NCBI RefSeq assembly: GCF_041296385.1
Contig: NC_091016.1
Coordinates: 12,372,497 to 12,436,496, forward strand
Source of the DNA: Aphelocoma coerulescens
Lineage: Eukaryota; Chordata; Aves; Passeriformes; Corvidae
DNA: 64,000 nt
Direction of reading: 5' to 3'
A model generated the notes under the pieces. That model was not told the DNA's origin. It saw nothing but the letters and a program-made list of their open reading frames with translations, and did not search any database. Position numbers and translations under genes: made by a program. This document shows, piece after piece, positions 11,447 through 25,060 of this stretch (the stretch's first letter is position 1; each line of letters starts with the position of its first letter).

Positions 11447-14400
11447 GGAGACAGGTTTTTAGGACAAATGTGAAGCAAAGACATCCAGATAAGTCAAAAA
11501 AGATGGAATTTTCCATTTTTAATCGAATGAGACAATTGCCTGGTAACTATAAGTCTTAGAAACTACTATTTGTTCTTGTTTTATGCAGGGAGAGGCTCTA
11601 AATAGGTGCTGATGCATCTTGGGCACCTGGTGGCTTTTGCTGTGCCAGGTTTGGAAGTTGTTTTTCTGTGGATGTGAAGAAAGGTTGTTAAGGATGCAAA
11701 CTTCTCTGAGAGAAGGGAAGTAGCAAAAGAAAGCATCCTCTGTTACCTAGAGCCTGCCATCATTACTCCTGACCCTATCTCATTATCCCGTGATATCTGT
11801 AGCAGACGATGACCTTTGATGACACGGTACAACAGTACTCTAAAGAGATGCCTTCCTTTTAATTTTGGCTCCTGAATTCTGAATGTAGGGACTTCTTCCC
11901 CATGCTGTATCCAGCCTTCTTTTACTCAAACACATGTACACAAATTAAAATGGTACTAAATACTGCTCAGCAACACTGTTTAGGTATGAGGTTGCCTTTC
12001 TAACTTTGCTAGAAGAGCCTCTGTCTTCCCATCACTTGTGAGTCTGGAGTAGGCTGGAAGCAACTAATTTACCATGTAATAAGATAGGTTCCTGTTGACA
12101 CAATTCAAGGGCAAAACTATTAAGTCATTAGGGCTAATGTTGTAACATTCTGATACAAAGGCATGGCCAGGGCCTTTCAGATGTACCTCTGACCTTTTGA
12201 GGATTAAGTTTCTTCGCAGTTTATTTTTGGTATTTGGAATCTGTCTTTTTTTTTCCTTCTGCTTCACATGCATTGATCTTTGGTCTTGTGCAAAGTACAG
12301 CTTGGAGAGCAGCTCCTGTAGTCCTGATTTATCCCAGTTTTATCAAAGATAAGAATTTATCAAAGAAGATAAGAATTCATCACATTCTTAATCCTGCAAT
12401 ACTAAAACTACATCACGTATTCCTTTGCTTGGCCCTGCCCATGTCACAGCTTGGCTCATGGGACTGCTGGTAGGAGGGAGTCAGGGAAATAGAGGTGGCT
12501 CTCGGGATTCTTCCATAAAATAAGAAGGTGAGAATTGCTCAAAACAGTCTATCTAGATGTCATTTAAATAAACACAATATAAAAGTGTCTTGCTATAGCC
12601 CTCTGATATGTTGACAAAGTAACTGTTCTCAAATTTAGTAGTATTGCTAATAACCAGATGATTATTTCAACCATTGTATTCTCCAGCTAGGCAGAAGCTC
12701 TGCACTTGCTTCACTTTCATTGTGAAGGCTGTTGAGTAAGTCCTATGTCTGGAACTTATGACCAAAATGTTTTAGAGCATATAGACAGGCCATTAACTTA
12801 TATCAAGGCCTGAGTATTGTTGTCAAAGCTACTCAAAATAACGCATTTTTTAAGACATTATTTAACAAGGAACGCTCTTTTTGCGTGATGCTTTTGTTAG
12901 TTGTATAGAAATGTATTCAATGATGTGGAGAATTCAACAAAAAAAATCTGAAAATGTTTTTATTTATAATTTGTTTTTTAAGTCTATCTTTATTATGCAC
13001 TTAGCTTGCCCTTTCAAATTGCTTGAAAGGGTTCTCTCTCTTGAGGAAGAATTAGCAGAGCATTCTCTAGAAGAACATTTGAGAAGCAAGGCATCCAAGG
13101 AGTTTGTGGCAAGAAGCAATGGAATGTTATATTTCATTAATTTCTGACATATTTTATTTTTGCATTCAGTCTTTTAAAATGTGATGATGCTGAGGAGATG
13201 TATTTCATGAAGTTTTGTTCAATTTTGTTTTATTTTTGCTTTCAATGACTTAAAATACAACAGTGACGGAAAAAAGGAAGTTGAAGTAAAAAAAAATCTG
13301 CTCTTAAAACTGTACATGCCAGCATACGTCTGGAATGGATGCTCATGGCTGAATTAATAAACTCTGACTGCAGAGGTTTCAAACATGAATTCTGACAGAC
13401 CCTTCACTATGACAATACTAGTGGGAGTCACAATAATATCATCTGCTGCTGAACATTGCTAGTATGTGAGTACTGTTGTGCCAAAGGTTAATATGCCAGT
13501 TTTATTTCCTTCTCTCTACAGCTATAATTTAAATGAGTTGCACACATAAGTGATGTTATATGCATAGGGTTTTGCATTAAGTTTGCTATGTCAGATTTGT
13601 TTATAAAAATCATATTTTGAACCACTTGCCCAGGGGCTCCGTTCTGGGAAGCTGCAAGCTGATTTCTTTTAAAGAGGCAGTTTTCATTTTCCATGGATTT
13701 TCAATAGAGGTTTTGGAGCTCTGAACAGGGAGCTCAGTTTTAAATTCAGCACTTGCCCAGGTTTACAATTATGTTTAATTACTTAGCAACAGAGAGTCTA
13801 ATCTAGTTTTACATGTGTGCCACATGACCCTTTCCATACCTTACTGGGATTGGAAGGGCCGCCTGCCTCTCTTGGGGAAAATTGCTTCCAACATTTTGGA
13901 GACCATTTACAATGTTTTTATTCCTATACTGCAAAGTTAACATTGCCCATAAACCTAATAGTCACACAGTAGTTAATAAGGGGCAGAAAGTTTTATAGTC
14001 TTTTCCACAGTTGTTAAAATCTTGCTACTGTAGTTTAGTCCTAGCCACACAAAACCTACCAGTTGTGAAAAACAAGATGCTCTATGTTGGTTTATTCTTG
14101 GAAACCAATGGAAGAGAGGACCTTTCTTGAGAGTCTAGCTGAACGTAATGAACTTGGGGATTATTTAAATTGCTTGGCTTGTAATATAAACACTCGAGGG
14201 CTTGCCAGCAGTGTACCTTCAGGATGTGTGACTTTTCTAAAAAAAAACCATTTGGGATTTTTTTTCAGAATCCATTGCAATTAGTGGCACTATGGCAAAG
14301 GATGATATATTAAATTGCCTTTTAGTGAGAGGAAGTAGAATCCATTAATGATGTCGCACACATATTTTTAGTCAGGTTCAGCAAAAATAATTTTCTAGCT

Positions 14401-16222
14401 GTCTTTCTATGTTATGTAAACTAAGAACATTCCCAGGGTACCAGCTGGATTGTCCTTTAGGCCTTGTAGACCTTCAGAATGGTTTTGACCTTCTTCTGAT
14501 AGAGGAGATGCTGATGTTCTCAACTGCACCAGCAGAAATGAGGTACTACTTAGAGTTGGTGAGATTTCTAGACTCAAACCTGAACTTAAATGGCTCAAAT
14601 ATAATTAGAGATTGGCTACTAGTACCTCTTGGGTACACACTTATTCTTGTTCCTTTACTACATTGACAGGGAACAGGAAAGGCTAGAGCTGGGACAGAGT
14701 AGTCACTGAAGGAGTGTCAGACAGGAACAGCTCTGAGAAGGAACAGTTCATAAATTTCTCTAAAAGGGAATTTCCTTTGCATCTGTTAATAACTAAACAG
14801 TTGCATTAAAAAAAAAATCCAGCCATTAATAACCCAAAATATCTTCTTAGAAGGTACTTGTTCTGCTAGGATGTGGAAAATGGGTATAGAGATTAGTACA
14901 CAGTAGTGAAGAGTGGGGGCAGAGAGGAATAAACAAAAGTTTATTTGTTTCAAAATTGAAATGCTATGGACACTGTGAGCTTTTAAGAACTATGATACTG
15001 TCAAAAAGTATGCTGTCTAAAAGAGCAGAGTTCTAATTACTTGGCTCCTGTAACTGTACTTCAGTGCTTAAAATGTGATTTCCTTTAGATTTCATCTTCC
15101 ACCTGTGTTGCCTGGGATTGCAGATTGCTTTCTATTACATTTCTGAAATGCATTTCTCCACAGATTACCTGTGCATACTTCGTTGCTTACATCCTAACAT
15201 TGTTCTCCCATGCAACCTCTGAGAGGAGGGTGGTGCATTATCTTGGATAAGTTTGGCACTACCAACACACTGGGTTTGCATCCTCTGATAACTGTGTGCA
15301 GTCAATGGAGTAGGATTCTGTGGGTTTGGTGTTGAATTTAGTGGGACTTTTAAATGCAGGGAACAGATATTTTAACGATGGAAGTGAAGGTTATGCTGTG
15401 TTAGTGGTGGGCAGGTGCTTTAAGGGGAAGAGTCTGTGCACGGGGATAGAGCTCCACTCTTACTTCCCTGTGCACTGTGCCAAAGTATTACCCAAATACC
15501 ATGCTACAACCAAAGTCTAAAAAGGAAATGGTACTATTCACTCAGTATTCACTCAGTCCTGTCTGACCTGTTGCATGACCACACTACTGGATTAATTTTG
15601 AAGTACGTATATGGGAGTACCCATGTAATTATCTGTCTAAAAATACAGCACTGCCATTTCTGGGTTAGTTTTTAAAGAGTGGTTGCATAAAACTTAATCA
15701 AGAGGCTTAATACACTGTGCCATGCTCTTCTTTGGCTGGATTGTTACTGGGAAAATAAACTTAGCATTGCAGTGGTTGCAATGCCTTCAAAGTCTGGCCA
15801 ACTCAGTGCTCTGGATGTGATTCTGCACAACTGAAATTCCTGTAGGCGGCAGGCTGCATGCTAATGGAATGGGAATGGGTAGGAAATAGAAGCAGGTCCT
15901 TGTGCCTAACCCTTCCCACACAGCCTGATTTCCTCTCTCCCTGGGAATCTGCACACCTGGTCTGGTGCCAAATGCTTTCTGCTTAACCATAGGAGTAAGC
16001 CAGAACATCCTTCTTGGTGCCTTGGAGAAGCTGTGGGAGACAGAGGGAGAACTTCTTCCCTCAGATGCTCCTGGACACCCTAGAGCTATGTAGAGCCTTC
16101 AGCATGGGTCTGCCCCAAAGGTACAGTCTGCTGCTGTCTGACAGGCTGCTCCTATCAAGAAGCATTGCTCTGGAAAGCAGATTTGTCTTTGTGCAGTAAG
16201 TTTGTTCTCCTTGATCCCAAAA
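11447..16222. other. Unique AT-rich non-coding DNA
   Basis: No gene is recognised across nearly 5 kb. Small direct repeats occur at 12339-12376 (TTTATCAAAGATAAGAA followed by a near copy) and at 15535-15557 (two copies of TATTCACTCAG or near). A phrase at 15311-15340 recalls ancient palindromic repeats. Frames of at most 88 codons carry no recognisable domain. Confidence 0.55.
12339..12376 (+). repeat. Short tandem duplication
   Basis: TTTATCAAAGATAAGAA is followed at once by a second copy with a three-base insertion. It looks like a replication-slippage duplication. Confidence 0.65.
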
Positions 16223-16271
16223 CCATTGAAATCAACAGTGTTTTGAAGTCAATTTCCACTGATTTCTATGG
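16223..16271. repeat. Inverted repeat within an ancient palindromic fossil
   Basis: CCATTGAAATCA (16223-16234) and TGATTTCTATGG (16260-16271) are reverse complements over 12 bp with one mismatch. The intervening GAAGTCAAT phrase matches the 'CATTGAAATCAATGG' style of old sauropsid palindromic elements. The family is not named. Confidence 0.5.
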
Positions 16272-16429
16272 TATGGAGATTAGATTTCACTGCCTTTTCA
16301 ACTCTGAATCTCAGCAATTCTTTATTGCCTCGCTCTGGATATTTTTTCCCTACTGCAAGATAAAAAGATGCTATTTAATATGACGAGATCTAAATAACTG
16401 GGCTCTGTGCATGGAAACTACAGCTCTAT

Positions 16430-16515
16430 TGTCAGCCCCATTTCACGGACAAGGAAGCTGTATCTGAAATCATACCTCCAAATCTCAGCAAAGCTGAGAA
16501 CAGATCCAACTTTCA
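16430..16515 (-). mobile_element. MIR-like SINE relic (candidate)
   Basis: The phrase GTCAGCCCCATTTCACGGAC followed by AAGGAAGCTG resembles the reverse complement of the MIR 3' half ('CCCCATTTTACAGATGAGGAAACTGAGGC'). A degenerate continuation (CAGCAAAGCTGAGAACAGATCC) would sit at the MIR 'CACACAGCTAG...GCAGAGC' part. The phase and order fit, but divergence is high. Confidence 0.45.
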
Positions 16516-19500
16516 TTCTGTAGATATCCTAACATAAAGAAATGTTTCAGCTTCATTTTAATTTGCAAATATTTCCAAACATCTTCCCTTATTGACAGTC
16601 TCTTCCAAATACAGCTGTGAACTGTTGCATTGCTGTTTTGGTATTTTTTTTTTCATTTTCTTTTCTTTGTCAGTTGCAGTTATTAAGAGTTTGTGAGTAA
16701 ATCGATTATGGGTAAAAATATACTTATAGATAATTAAGCCTTTTTATTCTTGTTCTGATTGAGATAGAATAGTACAGGGAAAATGCACTGCTATTTCTAA
16801 ATCTGAAACGAGGAATTTTTTTCAAAGCTGTGCTGACTTACAAGCTTCAACACTCATAATTTTAACTAAGAATTAGGCTCCTTAAAAAACAGACTGAGAC
16901 CCTTTTCAGATTTTCCATTACCTGGGAAGTATCCTTAGCTCACCAACTAGTCAGGGAAGGCAGTTGGAGAACAATATTGTAAGTGACATTTTAGAATTGC
17001 AGTTTTTCAGTATTTATCAACCACTGTATTTTCAGCTTGAAGGTACCAATGTTTTTGTGTCACATAATAAATTACAGAATGTTTACATGCAATTAGGTAT
17101 GTGCCTAAGGAGGAGAAAACACTGGGAAACAGGATTTTCCAGAGGCAGTAGCTAGTTCAGAGGCCCAGAGCCACTGCAGTAGCTGTTGTCAGGGAGGACT
17201 GAGTGGCAGTTCTAATTACCATTGTCTACACAGGTTTCTCATAGGAAGATACAAGCTGTCACGATCCCTTGCCAATCACATGAGAACTGACCTAGGGAGA
17301 ACATCAACTGAAGGTGAGTGTACATATCCAATAAATTCAGTCCCCATTGTATTAGCTTATTTTTAGGATTGTCCTGAAAAGACATTCAGCCTGTATCATA
17401 AAACCTTCAACTGAGCAAAAAATGCACAGAATGATGATGACTTTAAATTTGGGTTCTTGCCCTCTGGGGCATGAATTCATAGTGCTTCAGATACGATTTG
17501 ATAATGTACTGAATGCTGAAAGAACAGAGAATCTCTAGATGGGTTCATAAAGGCAAAGCATTTCTGCAATGTTGGCACTCTCCTAATCAAAGGAAGCAAA
17601 ATAAATTTTATTATTAATTTTACTGCAAATGTTATACTTAATTTGCAGTGAAACCATGCTCTCTATTTAAGATATTTCTCAGAAGCAGAACATTTAAAGT
17701 TAGCATGTAAATTTATTCTTGCATCTCATACACCTTTTTCTGATTTTTTCACCTTCTTCCATTGAATGTATTAGAGTCTTGTTCTTGAACATAGTTTAGA
17801 CAATACATGTGTCACAAGCAATGATGAATCAAAGAAAGAAAGCATCCAGAAAGGGGTTAACTAGACAGGTAGGCCCTCATCAGCATCACACTCTGTTCCA
17901 TAGCTACAATAACAGTAATTGAGCCAGACACATGGATTTTAAGTGCCTCTTAAAGAGGAAAGTTAGGGAGAGACACTGTGGAAAGAAAATTATATACTGA
18001 AATGCAGCATCTCCGTTTTGCAGCTGCCGACCTTCCTCTGTCAGTAGCCACAGCTGTTGCCTTTTCTACTAAACTTAGCAGGGGATGGGTGAAACTAAAG
18101 AAAAGCAGGGCAGGCACTTTAGCTGATAAGGAAGTGTGGGTCCAAGTCCCCCTGTGTAATCAAAAGAAACCTTTGGTAAGCTTGAACTCTTGAGAGAGAG
18201 GGGTTTTTTTTCTGAGTGGATAGAAACTCATGCTGGGGAGATGTGTGCCTGCCTCGTGGGTGGATGCACTCTCGGGATGCTCCTCGAGGCCCTTTGTGCA
18301 CTAGTTAGGTTTTCTCCAGTTCTACTGTTTTGCCACTTGTGTTTTGTCCATATTGGGCAGCACACTAGCTCAGCATCATCTTTCCCAGTGAGTGAAGAAG
18401 AATATTTGTCCAAAAAAGGAGGAAAGCTAGTCTCCCCTTCTGCTGCTGGTTGAATATGGTCTTTTAGCATTTGGTCCTCAACCCCAAAGCCAAACCTGGT
18501 GGATTCCAAAACAGGAGTGATGAAAAGTACAGGCTTGTTATATCAGAGCTTGATGTCACTCATAACAGCTTTTAGTCAGTCTTTCTATACTCTCACTGAA
18601 TTTGTGTGGTTGTTTTGGTTGTTTTGGCAGTTTTTTAAAGTGTCAGCTTTAGACAGGATGAGACTAAGTAGGAATATTAACTTTTTTTTCCCTTCCTTTG
18701 GGTTGTAGAAGAAAATGTGGAGACATGACGTGACATTAAAAACAAATGCAAAGACTGAAACAAATAATCCATCATTTGTGATTTACTTTTTCAGCATTTT
18801 TTTTAAAATGAAGTCTTAAGCTTAAAAGCCAGTTCTCTGCTCTTTGATCTGCTGCCTTGGGATTTTTGAGTGCTTTTTCTTTCCATGTGACAGTCCCCTG
18901 CCAGTGATGATTTGGGGAGGTGAACAAAATGCAGATGTAGATAATTTAAGACATGTTCCTGCCTCTGTTCACATAGTCTGAAGTAATCTGGGCCTTGGTC
19001 ATGAAGGGTGTTTATGGTGCAAGGGTCTGTTGTGTAGCATGGGAGGACTCCTTAAGGTCACAAAATCTGGTGTGGTTTTGCCCTATAAGAAACAGTCCTG
19101 GGACAGAGTTACCTGCTGAATGTCTTTCACCTCAAAGGCATGCAGTTGGCTCCAACACAGAAGTTGGGGGTGATTTAATGTGAGGTGTGGATAACCAGGA
19201 GAGAAATAGGAATATAATGGCCTGACAATAGACATACAGCCCTGTACTTATGGATGAGCTTCACTCTCTGCACCAGGCACGATAAAGCTTGTTGATAGTG
19301 AACTATTGTATGAGCCACTGACTGCAAAGAGGTCCTATGGAAACAGGAAATGTGGATGTTTGTGTCATATACAGAAAATTTGGCCTGGCCTGCATGCCAG
19401 ATGATGTCCTTCCATCTGGTGAAGCTGAAGATGCTGAGAACAAGGAGAGGAGGAAGGGGACCATACCCAAGTTAGATCTAGGCACAATGTGTAGTTGAAT

Positions 19501-21041
19501 GAAATAAAATATTTCTTGAAAAATGATTGATGAAGGCTAGAGCTCATAACTCCTGCGGTAATTTTGTCACTTTCATCTTCAGGGTGGAGATCACTACATG
19601 CCAGGCTGCATTCCTTCATAGCATCTGAATCATTCTTATTGTCTCCACAAGCTGAAAATGAGAAACAGACTGGCAGGAAAGTTAAAATTTTCAAGGTGGA
19701 AAGAGCAAGAAATAGCCTGATTTGGTTTTGTTTTGGTTCCTTTTTTTAAGATTAAAAGTTCCTGTTGCATTTTTGCAGATAATACACTGTATTTTATGAT
19801 TCCTTTGTTTAAAACAAAACTATAGTTTCCTAGATTTTGAAGATAAGCTAGAGCACCTGAATTAAAGGGCTTTCTTCAGTGCTGTCTATATCCAGCCTGG
19901 CTTTCCGTGAGCTGCACGAAGGAGAAATATTTCCAAGGCACCAGTGGTTGCCATATCCTGTATGCAAAAAGATTCCATAAATGTCTGAAAACAGATGGAA
20001 TGCAACTTTGGAGGAATAAATGGATTTTTAATTTTCTGAACATTTTGGATTCCATCTGGTTGAAGTAACTAAGTGACCTACTAGAATACTTTTACCTTTC
20101 TTGTATAATAGATAGAAATACAGCTTGCATTGCTATTGACTGACACATTCCCCAATAGTTCATGGGGTTTACTTGCTCATACATTTGCTTATTTGTAATT
20201 TTTTTGCCTGTATGTCAGGGGATACCTGATGCAGCTCTTCCCACATGTCAAATCCAAATGTTGGCCCTCTCTTGGATCATGATTTATCCTTGCAGCTGGT
20301 AAGGTGAAGCTCTAAGCCACCTGCCTAAGCCCACCTGACAGTAGTGGGAGTCAAAAGAGCTAGCATACCTTAGACTTATCTCATTTTTTTTTTGCTTCAA
20401 GCATTGGCACATGGCAAAAAGAAAAATAAAATGCTCTTAGTTTTCTGTCTTGCTTAAAGACAAAGAATGAGTAAAGGCTTTGTGTACAGGCACTAATTAG
20501 GTGGATTATTTCTGTTTATTGTTTTTTGTTACTGCCATTTAGAATGTTGTTAAATGAATAAGAGTAAATACATGTGTTTTCTTAAACAGGAAATGAGCAG
20601 TTCTCTATGAATAGGAAATACAGGCAACTTGAACTCACAAGAAAGAAGTCATAAAATATACTAGTCGATATAAAAAATTGATGACCTAGGTTTATGGAAA
20701 AGACCAATTTTGTGCCTTTTACCTCACTGAAAGGTAGAAACAAAATCTATTCACCCTCCTTGAGAGGGAAGATGGGTCTTTTAAATCACTAATTTTAAGC
20801 TTGTACTTAAAGTTGCACTACTTATGAAGTTGATTATTTATGATTGCCATGTTGCCATTCAGAAAATTCTACTGAGAATAAGTATTTCCATGCTGATAAG
20901 TTCATGACTAATAGTTAGTAGGATATTGACAATGTGTTTGGTATTAGTTTTCATACTTTTTGGCACTTGGGAACATTGCTCAGGGTTCTTGCTATGAATA
21001 TGAATATGGATAAAACATTCCAAGGAATGAGGAATAACAGC
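16516..21041. other. Unique AT-rich non-coding DNA
   Basis: No gene is recognised. The longest frames are a 109-codon minus-strand one (19365-19694), a 93-codon minus-strand one (18228-18509) and an 87-codon plus-strand one (18190-18453). They overlap one another in different frames or strands and show no domain, which suggests chance. Confidence 0.55.
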
Positions 21042-21062
21042 TTTTTTTTTTTTTTTTTTTTT
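21042..21062 (+). repeat. Poly(T) tract, T21
   Basis: An uninterrupted run of 21 T. The minus-strand upstream sequence lacks a polyadenylation signal within about 30 nt, so a retroposon tail is not supported. Confidence 0.9.
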
Positions 21063-22929
21063 AGGGGTTGTTAGTGAGACTCTTTTCCACTTCTGGAACC
21101 AAATATATAAATATATTTGTGTTTCATTAAAAGCTGTTACATTTTAGGATCAGAAGTTTCAGTCTAGCACAAAGCCTGAAATCATTGAAAGTTTTCCCTT
21201 TTGCCTGATACATTACTGCTGTGTAAAAAGTGTGTTTGCTCAGTCCTTAATAGGACAAAATATAGCATTTCCACTGCAAACAACGTTTATATAAAACTCT
21301 GGTCACCATAACCCCATAATTCAAAGTAGGCTTGTTTCTTCTCCCTGAATTTTGTGATTATGAACTTTCTGAGGGCTGGCAGGAGCACACATGGGTTCAG
21401 CCAGCAAAACTCTGGACACGGTGCAGTCATGTTTTGAGTGTCTTTTGCTGGGGTCCAGGAATAAGCTTACCTTGTATGGCATTGAGAAAATTGAATTCTC
21501 TTTTGCATTATACACTTATGTAATTGCATTACTGTCTCTGAAGCCTTTTTGCCCCTATAAATGATTAAAACTGTTCTTACACAAATTTGGACTTGGGAGA
21601 CACATGGAAACCTTACACAGAATGTAAGTGGCTGAAAGACTCGTAGCTGCCAGTACCGAGGATTTGCTGTTTTGTGATTTTCTAGGAGTGTAGAGTTTTC
21701 TAAAGAGAAGTCTGTATCCTGCTAATAGAACTCATCACATGCTCTCTCATTTGTATAATTGAGAAAATTACAAATATAATGAAAACAGCTCCATCTAAAT
21801 AAGTTCTCTATCCACAGTTAATAAAATAGTATCTGCCCTCAGAGACCTGGAATTTCTCTGCAAATGCTTTTAGTTAAACAAAGCATTTTGTGTACCTACA
21901 GTAAATTTATTTTTTCATTATTCATGAAACAACTTTAATGTCACTGCTGATTTTCCTGGTAGGATGTTCAACTCCAGCATACCAGAAGCTCATGCTGAGT
22001 TGTAGCTGAAGATGTCATTCACAATAAACATGAGCTGCTGTGACAATATGATGGCAGAAGGTGAAGAATCTCTTTTCTTGTGCAAGGGCATGCATGTGTC
22101 TCTGTGTATGAGAGAGAAGGAAAGAGATTTGATTGTGTTTACAAGATTCATTCATGGCACAGCAGGTAGTAGTCACATTGTAATATTCACCTTAACATAG
22201 CTAATTTGATTTTCAACCTGGTTATCATGCATTTAGACATAACGATACATGAAAATATATGCTCTAGCAGTGCATTTTAAATAAGGTTGCACACTTTAAG
22301 TCGGAATATATTAGAGGTAAGCATTGATTTTTGCAATTGCAGGAGTCCTGGAAAGCACTACTCAGTGTATGTTACAAAATTACCAAGAGGAAAGTGAATT
22401 CCAGTGGATAAGTCTCAGGCATTGCTACCATTTCTGGGCTGAGCTCAACAGGATGGGTGTCCCCATATTTGACATCTCTAAAGATATACAAGTTTTTCCA
22501 TTTTAGAGCTTCACATACTAATGGAATTTCATTTCTGAGTTTCAGGTTGTCTTCTAACTGGAAAATGAAGAGTCAAAAAGTCCTGAGGCCTTTCTGCCCT
22601 TCTCACTGAAAGGAAAATGAACAGCCTGGTCATAGGATGAATGTTGTCTTGGGTCACCATCAAGATCCTGACCTGCCTAAATGATGTCACACAAGGAAAG
22701 AGGTATGATGATGTTTGTGAAGAGCAGATCCTCATTACTGCATCCTGGAGTAGCCTGAGAGATAAGGGCATCTATCAGCAATTTAATTATAGTCATAACA
22801 CACTAGCCTTCATGCGAGACAAAAAGGAATCTGCTGTTTGCACTGTGAGATTTCAAGCTCAATTTAAATCTAAAGAGAGTGGACGTGGTTGGGCATGATT
22901 TTGTGAATCACCTTCAGCATGTTTGCACA
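21063..22929. other. Unique AT-rich non-coding DNA
   Basis: No gene is recognised. An AT palindrome (CAAATATAT, AA, ATATATTTG) sits just right of the poly(T) tract, near 21100. Frames are at most 85 codons without domains. Confidence 0.55.
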
Positions 22930-23010
22930 AACAAAAGCAGGTATAATTCTCCTGAAGTCAATAGAGTTGAGCATGTTTATATGAATGGGGCATTTGGCCC
23001 AAATCCAGTT
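22930..23010. repeat. Ancient palindromic-element relic (candidate)
   Basis: It contains TCTCCTGAAGTCAATAGAGTT and, 20-30 bp later, GGGGCATTTGGCCCAAATCC, both diagnostic-looking phrases of old sauropsid MITE-like repeats. It lies 240 bp left of a clearer relative at 23249. Confidence 0.45.
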
Positions 23011-23248
23011 GGAGTCTTTGCACTATAACACCTCTGAATCTACAGAGGTTTTCTTAGAGTCGTTAATATTGAGTCTGTATGTACCCAAGGTAATTATCCA
23101 TTATTGCTTGAGCCTGGCCCAGGAATTGTTTCACAACATGTTGCCTCATTAGTAAAATATAATGGAAAAAAAAACAGAAAAAGACTGGAAACTAGGAAAG
23201 TAAGGGTGCTAAAAGGAGAAGAGTGTGAAGAAAACAAAGACAGTGGGG

Positions 23249-23326
23249 TGAGATCCTCTGATGGTGTAAATCAGTATCACCTTCTGTGAGGCTCTGCCAA
23301 TTTACACCCTGTGATGCTCTGGCCCA
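23249..23326. repeat. Ancient palindromic MITE-like element
   Basis: Two opposed copies of a GGTGTAAAT core face each other. GATGGTGTAAATCAG stands on the left, and CCAATTTACACCCT is its reverse-oriented partner on the right. The outer ends read GAGATCCTCTGATG and GATGCTCTGGCCC. This matches the layout of old palindromic elements seen in turtles and birds ('GGATCCTCAGCTGGTGTAAATCAG...'). The middle is degraded. The family name is not assigned. Confidence 0.6.
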
Positions 23327-24399
23327 TGATTATTAGGAAAGTATGTTGTTGATATGCTCTATAATGGCTTCCATTACCAGCCCATGCTAAAAGAAGCAGC
23401 TGGTGAAAGTTATGTTTATGTTCCACAGATGGATTGGCAATGGCAGACACATAGCTCTGTGTCTGGTAAACAGGTGTTTTACTTTATGTTTGCTAGCTAG
23501 CCATAAGAAGTCAGATGCTTGGTGAGGGGTGTAGGCAAAGAAGATCAGTTCAGTTGTTGAAAAGGAAGAAGCAATGCTTTTTGGTTGCATTTTATTTTCT
23601 TTTTAGATGGCAAGTAGTGTCCTGAAACCCATCCTGCCTTTTATCAGCATAATCTAAATGACTGGGAAGAAAAATTAACAGAGGAACAAAAACCCCCAAA
23701 CTGGTATTGAAGTGATACTATCTCATCTCCTTCCTTTCTTGCCCATTTTCATCAGAAGAAGGAAGCACTTTGGCTTCAGATGAAGTAAAAACTGCATATG
23801 ATACAGTCAAATCTGCCAGTGCCAGAGGAGCAACTTTGCCAGTTAGTACAGTGCAGAACAGGATGAGCTGAAATTACAGCAGAGTTTATCTATGCCTTTG
23901 GTGGGAGGTGGAAATATAATTCTCATTTTAATAAGTAACAATTTGCAAACCAGTTCTGATGCCTGTAAATTTAATACTTACATGCCCAATGCAGGAGAAC
24001 AATTGCTTTTCATTATTCAAAATAAAGCATTTATTTTGACTGTGTTTATTCATTTCTGCTTGCCCAGAAAACTAAAAAATGGCTGGTATTTCTTCTGATC
24101 TCTGAATGACAAACACTTCTAGATGGCAGAATGGCAACATGTAAATTCCTTGGTGAATATCATTCAGGCTAAAATTCTTTAAACCCTGAGAGTTTAAGAG
24201 TGTTTTCACAAATACCGAGTAGTAGACTGAATATTCATTAATAATGAATCATAGTGGTGTAGATTAAGAACTTCTAGTTGCAAATCAGATTATTATCTTA
24301 TTCTTTATACAAATCCAGGGAAAGCTCCTTAGTATGTAGTGCAAGGAAGTAGCCTAAGGGAATAGAGCAGTCTGGTATCATTTACCCAAAACTTGCCCA
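23327..24399. other. Unique non-coding DNA
   Basis: No recognisable gene or repeat. Short frames on both strands have no domain. Confidence 0.55.
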
Positions 24400-25060
24400 C
24401 ACTGCTGTTGGGTGTTGATCCTCCTGGCAGAAGGTTAAATGCATCCTGCTGAGTCCTTGGAACCAGTGGCCAAGGCAGGGACAAGTGGCTCTCCAAGACA
24501 AGAGATGACCTGGGGAGTGCAGAGAGTAGCTGGGACGGCTGAAGAACCTGGGATAGGTCTGAAGAGATGTTCACCCTCAGCATTGTTAACTCATTATCAC
24601 GCCTGTTTTATTGAAACCAAACCAAAAGGGGCAGCTTCGGAATCAGAGCGTTATGTCGGGGAGGTGGCTGTTTCAATGAAGTGCAAGCAGCGCCTGGTTT
24701 TGAGCTTCTGTTGTGGATATAATATATGAAGGAATAGCGAGAGCAGCAGGTGTTGTCAAAATTTATGTGCGAGCAGCAAGCCCAGGCGGCAGCCCCGCAG
24801 GAAGAGCAGTGACAGTTACTGCAGCAGATGGTCTCAAGAATTATGAATGTGGGACCCATCCCCAGCTGCCCCTATAAGTTGGTCCTTCTCGAGCAGGAAC
24901 CAACAAGGCGTTGACTCCAGAACCTACACAGTCAAGTTGAGCACCAAGACTGGTGGTGGTCAGGGCAACCAGCCAGTCCAGCTCCACACTGAACCAGCCT
25001 GGACCCAAGCTGTACATATTGATCTCTCAGCAGCGCTGCCGGCTAGGAGAGATACATCTT
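24400..25060. other. GC-enriched patch, function unknown
   Basis: This stretch is visibly richer in G and C than its surroundings, is studded with CAGCAG-type words, and has frames open on both strands (plus 24439-24729 and 24847-25062; minus 24329-24583 and 24608-24859). No frame runs through the whole patch, and I recognise no protein family. It could be a worn processed pseudogene, an untranslated exon of a long non-coding RNA, or simply a local GC island. Confidence 0.35.

Noticed and set aside
20220..20360. Possible ancient palindromic repeat (CACCTGCCTAAGCCCACCTG)
   Set aside because: Only one short phrase fits; no inverted partner or boundaries could be seen.
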